Source: Ochotona curzoniae
Lineage: Eukaryota; Chordata; Mammalia; Lagomorpha; Ochotonidae
DNA length: 64,000 nucleotides
Reading direction: 5' to 3'
Assembly (NCBI RefSeq): GCF_017591425.1
Contig: NW_024466459.1
Span: forward strand, 9,300,001 to 9,364,000
Shown: one piece after another, positions 39,152 through 51,100 of the stretch
Numbering within the stretch: the first letter of the stretch is position 1
Layout: every line of letters begins with the position of its first letter
Made by a program: the position numbers and the translations under genes
The notes under the pieces: generated by a model
Seen by the model: only the letters and a program-made list of their open reading frames with translations
The model's database searches: none
Told to the model about the DNA's origin: nothing

Positions 39152-42100
39152 TCAGAAGGGAGAGTTCATGCCCAGCTTGGTTTCAAACTGCAGCTTCTGT
39201 CGCTTCTGGTAGCGGACACGGACCCTGGTAAGGACAGTGTCCAGATTGGCACAGAGCCTCCCAGAGGGCGACGTAGCAGGGGAGGCGGGAGTGATGGCTC
39301 CAGGGGACGTGCTGGGGCTCAGCTCACCGGATCTCGTGCAACTTCACAACCTCGTTGGTGACCACCACGAGGACCAGGGACAGGCAGCCCAGGAGCCACG
39401 TCAGCAGGGGCACATCCTCCAGGCCAAAGTGGATGCGGCTTTCCCTATGTGTCCACAGCTGCAGGTCCACCACTGTCTGGACCACCTGGCCCAGCAGGCT
39501 GCAAGAGGGGGAGGAGGCAGCACCATATGAACCCCGAGGCCTCTGGCTTCTTCCTGTCTTAGCACGACAGCGCAAGGAGACCTCAATCCCAGCCCTTAGG
39601 ACCCTGTTGGAGAGGAGGGCTACTCACATCACAGGCACCGTCACAGCCCACCAGAGGTTCGTCAGGGGGCTCTTTCTCCACAGGGGCTTGGTACGATGCA
39701 CGTGGGTGATGGAGATGAAGACTGGAGAGAATGGGAATGAGACAGGGGAACAGCAGGTGTCAAGCTTCCCACTGTCCCAAGCACTTGCTCCCCTTGTCCC
39801 TGGCCTCAGCTCGAGAGCATCCTCACCAGTGTGCAGGACAATCAGAGCAGCCGTGAGCTTCTGAGCCGACAGCAGCCCGTTGGCAAAATCCTCAAACCAG
39901 GCTGGAGCCCTGGTGTCATCACTGCCAAAGCAAGATGTGGGCTCAGGCTTCTGTGGGTGGGCTCGAAGAGCCAGGAGGTGGGGAGGGCGGGACCCACCTG
40001 CGCAGCAGGATGGAGGAACAGTTGGTGAGGTTCCGCACTCGGGCGCTGTCACAGAAGCTCTGCAGTGTGAAGCCAAAGCAGATGAGACACGAGGTGATGG
40101 TGAGGCTGAACTTGAGCAAGAAGCAGAGCAGGAAGTAGTGCTGGGTCTGTGGGGGATGGAAGCCGCTCACTGACACAGGGGCCAGCACTGCTGCCAGCTG
40201 CACATCAGGCCTGGCACACAGCTGGGCTATTTCACACATTGTGCATGCTCTCAGTGGATGGCCAGCAAGGGGAGTCAGGAGCAGGGCTGAGCAGCAGTCG
40301 CTGTACCCCCAGCAAGGACCCCTCTCAGCTTGAACACCAGCTCCTCTTGGATCTGAGCAAAGACCAGGAATCAGGAGCTGCAGTCCAATTCCTCAGCCTT
40401 CCAGCTCTGCCCCTGGACCCATCCACAATTGTGTTCCTCCCCTGGAGACCCAGACTCAGGAGTCTGCTTCGCTCACCTTCTTAGGAATGGAGTGAAGGTT
40501 TTTCCCTGTGGCCATAGACATGATGGAGCTGTGGGGGGGTTTCCCCAGGAGAGAGATGCTGAAAAGCAGAGATTGGATGAAGAGATGGAGACGGAGACTA
40601 CGACCTGCTGTCCCCCAGGCCTCATGATGGGGAGACTGGGATTCTCTCTGTGCCTTCTGTCCCATAGCAGACAAGGCCTGAGTGGCTCCTCCGGAACTCT
40701 GGCCCAGCAGCCAGGCTGCATTGCTCTCACCTGAGCAGAGGATAGCAGAAACACGACAGCCACAGGATGTCAGTGGTACTCAGCAGTGGGGGTAGCTGAA
40801 CCAGGCAGGAGAGGAACTAGGCAAGGAGAGTCCAGGAACCCACAATTAGATTCTAGCAAATAACACAATTCTTGTGGCCTCCAGGTGGCCCCACATTATG
40901 CCCAGACATATTCACAGCCTGCCTGGAATGGGCACTGTTCTATGAATGGGGGCACCTGCAAAGGCTGCATGGGATCCCTTGACCATGCTGCTACCTCCCT
41001 CCTCAGGTCTGAATGGACCCTTTGGCCAAGGAATGGGATGGGTGGGGGCACTGCCTGTGTGGACCCCAACTCACCTGGATGACCACTAGGGTCAGCTGGC
41101 ACTGCAGCAAGAAGAGGAAGCACTTACGGATGCCGTAGGTGGCATGCCGGGCCTGGGGACCAAGAGGGACACATTAAGGCCCAGACCCCCTCAACTCTCC
41201 TGCCTTGCAGCTGACCAGTGCCAACTGAGGGCCATCTACTACCAGTGCTTCTGCAAGGAAGGGGAGGCCGATTTGCCTGCTTGGGAGAGGGCCGCCGGTT
41301 CAGAGGGCAGGGGCACGAAGGGCAGATTCTGATCACATCTCAGCTTCCTGCCTCTGGCTGCCCCACGCAGGCCCCAAGCTCCTCTCCCACCCCAATGTGC
41401 CCCCACCTGCTCGATGAGCCGGATGATGCTGATGGTCTCCTCCTGGCGGAAAGTCAGGGAGCAGGGTAGGCTATTGAGCTGTCCTGACAGCTGGAGGGGA
41501 GAAAGGCCCTCGGAGGCCTGGGCCATGTTGGTGCTGGTGGCATAGCCAAAGGTCTCCCAGGAACAACGGGAAGGGTACAGGGGATCCAGGGCAATGCTGT
41601 GGAAGGCAAACCCACCCATCAGTGATGCCCGCTGGGTGGAAACCCTTCCTCCTGCCACCACACCCAGGTGCCTCGAAACTGGCCAAGGCGAGGTGAGCCA
41701 GAGGATACGCCCCCAACCCATGTAGGCCTAAGGATGCCTAACAGGTACTTGGCCAGTGCCAGGGCCCCACCCGACCTGATGTCACTCTGGAGGAAGAGGC
41801 AGCTATTACGCAGGTTGGCAGAGCTGCCCAGGCAGCAGGTCACCTCACCATATTCCTGCATGATCTTGATCATCTCACACATGGCTGGGAAAAAAAGAAC
41901 AGTCCATATGGGGATTAGGAGCAGTCACCCATGGGACAGCAGAGCAAAAGGCAGCGGGAGGCCACCTAGCCCAAGCAATATGGTTGCTGTCACTTCTGAC
42001 TGTCCATAATGGGCATGCCCATGGCTCCAGCTCACTAGACTGCCCAGCCAATCCCAGCCCAGGTTTCTCCACTCCCTGCAAGGGAGACCCACATCCTCCC

Positions 42101-45100
42101 CTGGGAGCCCAGGGGAGGACCCCCACCGAGCTCACAGAAAGGGGCAGGACTCACTCTCAGGGGTACAGTCAGTGAAGAGGGGCACCAGCAGAGGCACGTT
42201 GTCGATGTTCTGCAGGTGAGGCCGCACCTGGTGGATGCCCCGGGGCAGCTTGGCCTGGCAAGAGCAGAGATGCAGCCCTTAGCCTTGGGTCCTGCCACTA
42301 TGTCTGCCACCCCTCCTCCCTCCCGTCTCTCCCCTGATTCAGCAGGGGCCCACTCCAGAAGGGCAGCAGATAGGAACTGCCACTGTACCCGGTTGCAGTC
42401 TTCCAGGAAGCTGGGGATGTCGCTGTCTGTGGGTTGGAAGCTGATGAGGTCCGAGTGACCTTCCTCCTCCATGAGCAGGAGTCCCTCGGCGTCCTCCCGG
42501 GACACTGTGGGCAGACCCCATCCTTCACGCGGGGGCCAGCCTTCCGGGGCCTTGTGGGCCCTGCAGATTCACTGGTCTCCACCCCTCTCCTGCTGACTAG
42601 TTCTCGTAGGAATATTGGAGCCATTTTCCAAAGGAAGGTACTTGTCAGAAGGGACCTAAGCTGAGGGAAACTTCTCCCCTCCTTCCCAAAACAAGCTTCT
42701 GTCCTCACCCTGATTGAGGTCATCATGCAGGGAGCCTGCGTGGCTGGGGCTGGAGGGGGGGATATCGGAGCCAGGCATGTCCCCATTGGGTGTGAGAGAG
42801 ATGTGGCAGTTCCAGCCTGTCTCCAGACCCATCTTCTCTGCAAACACCTGTAAGAGGCAGATGGCAATGAACAGACAGGCCCCAGCCTGAGAGGAAAAGG
42901 GGCAGGGATGGCGGAGGGAGAGCCTCCTCTCCCTCACCTTGCTTTTGAGCTCATCCTCCAAGGAGAAGTAGACAAAGCGGATGCAGGCATTGACCAGCCC
43001 GTCGATGAGGCGCACAATGTCCAGCCGGGCCTGGTACTGGGAGGACACCATGCCCATGAAGATCTGGCCGCTCAGGGCCTGCATGCAGTCTTCCTTCTCC
43101 AGCACCTCCCCGATCCCTTCTTCAGGCGGGCACAAAGCACAAAGGCCAGCCAGGACGTGGCCAGGACACCCAGGAACCAGCCGATTCCAGGAGGCGGCCC
43201 AGGGCCACACCCAAATCATGAGCACGTGGACCCCAGGGGACCACACAGCCACGGCACAGGGAGAAAAGACAACGAAGGGGTTCATCAGTCAGGCAGCCAT
43301 GCTGAGGAGCCATGGCACGCTGTGGCCACAGCTCCCCCCTGGTCCTGCTCCAGGGCTCCAGGACTGGCCCCACCCTCAGCACTTGCTTCCGCTCACAGTT
43401 GCCTGGGTTTGTTCCTGAGACCCTGTGAGTGTGCGTGTGTGGCAGAGCTGGGGGTGGGGAAGAGCTTCTGAGCTGCTGGATCTGGCCAAGTTAGTGACCT
43501 TGGCTTTCAGGTGGGTCTAACAAGGCCAATCCCCTCTAAATCCACAATTGCTCTATGTGTGTCTGCCTTGAACTCCCAACAGAACTGTGAGGAGGGCAGA
43601 ACAAGCTCCCACTTATTGTGGTTGAGAGACAAAGGGAGTCCCCCAGATCATCAGTTAGGGAGAGCCAGGGCTGGCATCCCAGTTGAATGGTGCTCCTAGT
43701 GCAGCACCCAGAAGAAGTGCATCTTGGCTGCCATCAAGGACAGAGCCTTTGGGAAGCCCTCCAGCCCCCCGGAACCCCAGCACCTGCCCCTCTCGGGAAG
43801 GTATGCGTGATACCGTCAGAACTCCAGCTGCTGCGGCGGGTGCTCGGCTTGATGGGGATGGTGCTAGGTAGCTCGCACATGGTGTAGATGCTGCTGCTCT
43901 GGCCAGGCACCTGCACCAGCTCAATGCATTTGCCGTTGAGTTGAGAGGACAGGGTGCAGTTCATTGGCTTGTAGGCGAAAGCGGAGCAATAACCAGACAG
44001 GCAAGCTCGCTGGTAGAAATCTAGCACTTTCTTTCTGCCAGGGGAATGGAGTAGAAGTGAGTTGAGTGGTCCTAAAGCGCCACAGGCCTGCAAGATAGGC
44101 AGGCGGACAGGCAAGCCCAACCAATGCTGATCACTCACCTGTCAGAACCTGAGAGGGGGTAAATGTCAGCTCCATCCCAGAAGTCTGTGCAGGCCTCCAG
44201 GACCACATCGGCCGTGCCATGGGACAGCATCTGCTCTGTGCCTGAGTGGGCAGGGTGAAGAAAAGCCTGGCTGAGTGTCCTTCTTTCTGACTGCCAGGTG
44301 CACACAGCCAGTGACAAAGGGGACATCTCAAGCCAATACGAGGTCGAGCAAGTCCCAAGGGAAAACCACTGGGCAGGTAAAGCAGACACTAATGCTTCCA
44401 GGTCTTTGGACAATCCATCTTCTGTGGTCACCACCATCCCAACCTTGGCCCTCAACTCCAATCCCTTTCATCTGCCCAGTCTTCCCTAGCAACAGGCGGG
44501 GCAGGGTAGAACCCATGCCAAGCTCTGGAGTGTAGTGCGAAGCAGGCCGGCCAGGTTGGGGTGCTCACTGGTGGTGGTGTCCTTGATGAAGAGGCTGATC
44601 ATGTGGCTGAGGGGAGGCCGCCGCTTGGTGACACACGAGAGCCGCCCTAGCGAGGTCTCCTTCACTGTCTCTGCGCTGGGGAGGCGGTACAGTGCCAAGT
44701 GATTCTGCTGCTTGAAGAGCTCCTTGGCCCCAGGAGTGAAACCTACAGGGCAAGCAACAGGCACTTCAGGTCCTCCAGGTGGAGGTTCACAGCACCTCAG
44801 CTCCCTAGGGACTCGGGTAGGGCCTAACCCTAACCCTGTTTGAATAAAGTCTGAGGCACAGAGAGCCTGTGACGGGCTCCCAAGGAGAGCACCTACCAAT
44901 GAGGCGGGCCAGCTCGCAGAGGCCCCAGGGCACGTGCACAGGGAGCACGGCACTGTGGCTCTCCTGCAGCGCAATGTTGCACAGGTGGTCTGAGAAGCGG
45001 CACAAGCGCTCGGTCACGCTGGCGTTGCACAGGTTCAGCAGCACATTGAGGCCCAACGGTTTGAGGGAAGTGAGGTGCAGCTGCCAATTGGTGTCATCAA

Positions 45101-48100
45101 ACTGGATACAGGAAGGGTTTTGCTGGTCCTGGGACAGGCTCAGCATCTCTAGATGGTAGTCACACACAAAATCCTCAGCCTCATAGGGGTCCCTCTCCGT
45201 CCCAGGCTGGGCCTGCAGGAACCACAGTGGGAAAGAGGTGAGGGCAGGCCCTGGACTCACCTTCCTCCAAGCAGGGTAGAGGGCGCCTTCCCACTGCCGC
45301 CCAGAGCCACACCCGAACAGCCCCCTTCCTAGGTCACAGCGCTCATGCCCGTCCTCCCTCTCCCTTACAGAATCTTGCTCTCATACATCTTGGGCTCCTG
45401 TCTGGTGCCAGCACCTAGACCAGGGACCTGGCAGCAATGAAATCAAGCGACAGCCAGACCAGTGAGGAAACCAAGGGCTCTTCCTAGCCTGGGGACATGG
45501 TCAGGATCAGCCCACTAGCCCACTGGCTTTGTGTGTTTACAGGACTCAAATCAGGAAGCCAGGGACCACTGGTGAGCAGTGGAGGGGGTGGGCCCAGGTC
45601 ACAGAAGGGAATCAGGCAAGGCCGACCTGCTGGCCAGGCCGGGGTACTGAGACTTCTCTGCTCTTTCTGACCCCATGGGTCCAGACTAGGCTGTACCCCT
45701 TTAGCAGGAGGGGCCAGGACGGCCAGAACGCCAAGGAGGCCATTCAGCTCAGCCTCCCTGTGCTCACCTTGGCAGCCTCCTCCTCGCCACCCTCGGTGTC
45801 CCTGCTGAAGCTCACACTGGAGCCAGATGGGTGTTTGCTGCGGCCATGCATCTTGTGGCGAGGCTGGGGCTCGGGGGGCTTGGTGCCATCGCCAGGCCAG
45901 TCACCATGCTCCTGCTCGTTGGAAAGGTGCAGGGAATTGCTCAGGGAACCAGCCAGGAGGGCATCTTGTTCATGGGGCTGAGAAGAACAGGGAGCACAGG
46001 CCTAGGACTGGGGCCCGACAGTTCTGGGCCCTTCAGGGCTTCGCTTCTGTGGCTCAGAAGCACACCACAAGGGTGCCGGAAGCCTCCTTCCTCTCCCCAA
46101 GACCATGCAGCAAGGCCCACAGTCAGGCCCATGAGAGCCGAACCTCTTCCTCGACGTCCGGATGGCAAAAGGAGCGGGTAGACAGGTCATCTGGGAGGTC
46201 CTCGTGGCTGCTGTGAGGGGGCTCTACCTTCCCACTGAAGAACAGCACTGTCTCCGGGCTGGGGTTTGGCCAGGACAGGATCCCCTGTTTGTCTACACAG
46301 CACAGGACCTGCAAGGGAGAGAAGTGGGATGTAGGATGGTTCTGGGCATCAGCCCTGTGTGCCCAGGAGCAACCTACAGGCCAACGGATAATCAGAGTCA
46401 TCCAGACTGTGGGCCTGGAGTGGCAAACGCCCTACCATAAGAGCCAGCTCACCGTGACCGAGCCCAAGCTATGCAACAGGCTGGAACTGTGGCTCAGTGT
46501 TGGCGACGTCCCCCGGATCACCCTGAGGAAGTGGCCCCAAATGCAGCGCAGCATCTCCTGGTTGGAAGGCAATTGGGAGCTCAGCCTACTTCCCTGAAGA
46601 TGGCCACTAGGGTAAGACTTGGGGCAAGTCTGAGAGAGCAATGGAAGCTGGAGTAGAGAGGCCCTTGTGTGGGGCAGGGCACCCGTGTGTTAAAGGAACA
46701 GGCCCAGCTCTAAGGCGGACAGGGCTGGGGTTAGAGTTTCGGAGTCCAGCTGGAGGCCCCAGGGCTCCAGGAAGAAGCCTGAGGGAGCTGGGCTGGCTCC
46801 AGGGACCTGAGGTCAGTGTACCTGGGAGGAGGTGGCTTCTGTGTAGCTGCTGAGAGTGTCCTCCGAGAACTTGGCCAGCTGCAGAGAGAGCGTACACTTT
46901 AGTGAGGGAAAAGCTATCTTCGAAGGTCCTTTATACTGGCCAGGAAGGGGACACACATGGGCAAGGTGCCCAGTCCCAGAGCTATAAAGGGCAAAGGGCA
47001 GCCCTGACCCATTGGAAAGGGTCACATGGATGCTCATTTACCCTAGGGCCTGGCCAGAGGCTCCTCAGGTACAGAGGACTTGAGCCCTTGAAGTGCCTTC
47101 CACTGTCTCTGCATGCCCAGCCCACAGCAGGCCTGGATTTCTGCCACCAGGGCCCTGGCTTTCCATCAGCCAGAGGCATGGGAGCCACCTACCAGGGAGC
47201 TGGGCGAGGCCTTGCTCATCTGGGCCAGGACACGGGCTTCTCCACAGGCCGTTGCGAGAACCCAGAGGACCGGAAAGAGCAGGGGGAGGACAGGCAGCAT
47301 GCCGTTCACCTGGGGGAGCGGACACGACAGGCCCTAAGCAGCTGTGAGCCTGGGGAGGGAAGGGTTGGCCCTGGCCATGGGGCTGCCCCTGGATGGAAAA
47401 AGTCAACCATCTGGGAGCCAGGCGAGGCAGGGAAGGAGGAGCTCCGGGGCAGAGGCCTGGGTGGCCCCTGGGCTGCAGACAGTGACAGGCAACAGAGAAG
47501 AATGGTGTCCTCACCTGCAGCTGGAGGAGTGTGTACTGCCAGGAGGTGACCCCGGGAGCATGGAATATGAAGCGCAGGGCATTGGTGAGCAGGAATCCAG
47601 CCTAGAAAAACAGTGGGAAAACTGTGGCCTAAAGCCCACGCCTACCAGGCAGCTAGGCCCCATGGCTCCCTCCCTTTTGGGCCCTCTGCCTTCGTTTTTG
47701 TGCCTGTCTGGGTCTGACCCCAGAGGTTCCTCAAGATTGGCGCCCTCCCCGCCCCTGGAAGCCTGCCCTGGGACGCACCAAGACCACAGGCACAGCATAG
47801 TGCAGCATCCCGCACTGCACTGTGAACCTCTCATTGTCCAGAGCAGTGACTGGGCGGGACAGGGCCATGTCCAGGGACCATCTGCAGAGAGAAGGGAGCC
47901 TCAGAGCCCAACCAAGGGGAGAGGCCAGAACCACCCATGCTGGAGGGATTGCGAGTCTCTTGGTCCAGACTGAGCATTAGCCTGTCCTTAAGAAGCCTTG
48001 GAGTGACCAAGGCCCCTACCCCATGGGACACCCCAGGGAGAGGATGGCGACAGGAGGAGGCAGAGAAGCCCCCTACCTGACATTGTCAATCACAGGGGTC

Positions 48101-51100
48101 TCCAGGACGCGGAAGAGCCGGTGCTGCTGGGGGTTCTGGGGTCCTTTCTTCACTTCTCCCCGGGGTGAGGGTGGTGGGGAGAAAGGCGGAAACAGGTCCC
48201 CTGGCTCCAGGACAATGTGCTCATCATCCTGCAGCAGCGAGAGGACAGCGAGAGGAGGGAAGGCCTTATGGTGGCCACTCATGCTGGAGCCGCCTCCCAG
48301 GGCTGGAGCCGTCAATCAGTAGCATCATTTGGGACTGGGTTCCTAGTGCTAAAGGACCCAGGAAGCCTTGCCATGAAGCCCACATGCAGGCCGGAAGCTT
48401 CAGAATCAAGCCCAGGAGTTCCCCTCCCCACACTTCCCCCATGGCCTGTGGCTGGTGCCACCACATGCATGTCCCGGGAAGGAGCACAGCTGAAAGCTAC
48501 CTTGATCCCTCTCAGAGATGCAAAAGACTCTTGGCCAGGTCTCAGGGCTATGATGTCTCCTTCCACCAACAGGCTGACTGGCAGGTTGACCAGATGTCCA
48601 TCCCGATAGGCCCAGTGCAGGGACCAGGATGGTGCAAAGGGCATGTGGAGGTCTGGATACAGGGTATTGGGCCACTTGATCTCCTTGTCATCCCTAAGCG
48701 CATCTAACAAAAATGGAGAGTAGGAAAATGCCTTTCTTACCCACAACTCCAGACACCAGCCAGCTGTTGTCACTGCCCTTCTACCTTCCCTGAAGGTCTG
48801 CGCCAACCTAAACCTTGTGTCCAACATGACACCAGCCTGGGCACCTCCACCTCCTCTCAACGCCTGGAGCTCTGCGCTTGGACCCCCATCCCAATCAAAT
48901 GCACCTGCCAGGTATTGCTCAGGGCCTGCAAGGTCAGGGGAAGACAACAGGGTCCCTGCCCCACAGTAACCACAAGCCAGTGGGTGGCTTAACAAAGACC
49001 ACAGTGAAGTGGCAGTATTGGAGCAGGAGCAGACCCATCATCTGGCCGATCTAATCAGCACCCAGGAGAAGGAGAGCTTGGGATGGGCCCTGAGGAATAG
49101 GCTGGAGTCAGTCACATGGAACAGCTCACCAGACAGAGAACAGTGGGACATAGGCCTGTAGGCAGCCTGGTCCCCAAGGATCTGGACAACAGGAAGGACA
49201 ACTACCCTGTCCTCTAGGAAGGAGGCTGCTCCCTTGTGGGTTCCTGGATCCCCCACCCCAGCCCCGGGACTGTAGCGTCTCAGAATTCTCTATCCATCTG
49301 TCTCCTCACTTCCCCAGGCCCCATGCTACCAGGCAAGACAGACTTGGAAGAAAAAACTGCAGCTGTGTTCCTGCCAAGAGGGGGTCTTCCCGGGGCCAGC
49401 ACTGTGACGTGATGGGTGAAGCCACCACTAGTGATGCTGGCCTCCCATAATAGTACCAGTTCAAGACCGAGCTGTTCCACTTCCTATCCAGCTTCCAGGT
49501 AGTGAGCATGGGAGAGCATCTGAGGATGGCCCCAGCACTTGCACTCCTGCACCCATGTGGGAGACCAGGAAGAAGCCCCAGGCTCCTGGCTTCATACAGG
49601 CCTAGTTCTGGCCATTGCTGCTATTTGGGGAGTAAATCAAATAGAAGATTTTTCTCTCTTTCTCCCCCTCTCTTTCTCACACTGTACCTCTGCCTTTCCA
49701 ATAAATAAATAAATAATTTTACATTCTTTTTTATTAGAAAGTCAGATATACAGAGAGGAGAAGAGACAAAGAAGATCTTCTGGGGCTGCCGGGATCAGAA
49801 CCGGCGTGCACATGGGATCCCAGCATGTGTAATCAAGGACTTTAGCTGCTAGGCTACCACACCAGGCCCTAAATACATATTTTTTTAACGATTTATTTAT
49901 TGGAAATGCAGATCTTACATGGAGATACAGAGAAACATCTTCCATCTGCTTCTTCTAGGTCTCTCACGTGGGTGCAGGGGCCCAAGGCTTTGGGCCATCC
50001 TTGACTGCTTTCCCAGACCACGAGCAGGGAGCTGGATCGGAAGTAGAGTAGCTAAGACATGGACCGGTGCCCCAATGGGATCCCGGCATTTGCAAAGTGA
50101 GGATTAACCAACTGAGTCATCATACCAGGCCCTAGATCAACAAATCTTTTAAAAAATGAAGGAAGAAAGAAAGAGGGGTCTTCTTGTTCACGTTCCCAGC
50201 GTTAGCAAGTCCACAAGCCTCACTGTGTCACCATCAGTCCTCCTGTGCCCCAGCGGCATGCATGACTCTCACATGCCCACTTAGGGCTGGCACTGTGCCC
50301 AGCCAATGAAGCTGCCACTCAGGATGCTCACATCCTACACCGAGTGCCTGGTTTCAGTCCTGACTACTCCTCACTTCCAATCCAGCAGCCTGCTAGCATG
50401 CCTAGCAGGCAGAGAAGGATGGCCACATGCACTTGGTTCACTTCCAACCAACTCCATGGGAGACCAGGATGCAGCTCCCCATCCCTGGATTCAGCAAGGC
50501 CTGGCCCCAGCTGCTGCGGGCATTGGGGGTACACCAGCAAGCAAATGATCCCTCTCCCTCATTCTCTGTCACTCTACCTTTCAAATACTAAATGGATGGC
50601 TAGGAATGTAGGTAGACAGACAGACAGGCGGCCAGGACATCCTTCTTCTGCCCAGAGGACAGCCCCCGGGGCATGAGGCAAGCTCTCACACACAAGGGCA
50701 TCTTCCCCAGCAGCTTCCCCAGGGCATCTACCTGGCACTGGCCTCACCTTGGATCTGGTCGATGATCCCACGGAGCCTCCGCTCTACCTCCCGACGCTTC
50801 AGCCAGGCTTGCCACCACGTGAGAACGAGGGTAAGAAGCAGCAGCAGAAACAGCGCCAAGGCGTTCACCAGCTCCACTCCAGCACTGGCTCAGAACAGTG
50901 GGTGTATTGACAGAGCATCCCTAGCCTGCAGGACCCCACAAACCCCTTCCTAGCCCAGATCCTTTTTGTTTTTGTGTGTGTGTGTGTGTGTGTTTTTTTT
51001 TTTTTTTCCCCAGCTTCTGCTAATTCTGTGGCCCCAACCAGGCCTTGGGTGCCAGTTGAAGGATTGAAGAGATTCTTATACCATTCCTGAGCCCCTCCCA

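Noticed and set aside
44820..44838. Telomere-like CCCTAA repeats (cctaaccctaaccct)
   Set aside because: Only about two units within a TMEM94 intron; too short to indicate an interstitial telomere.
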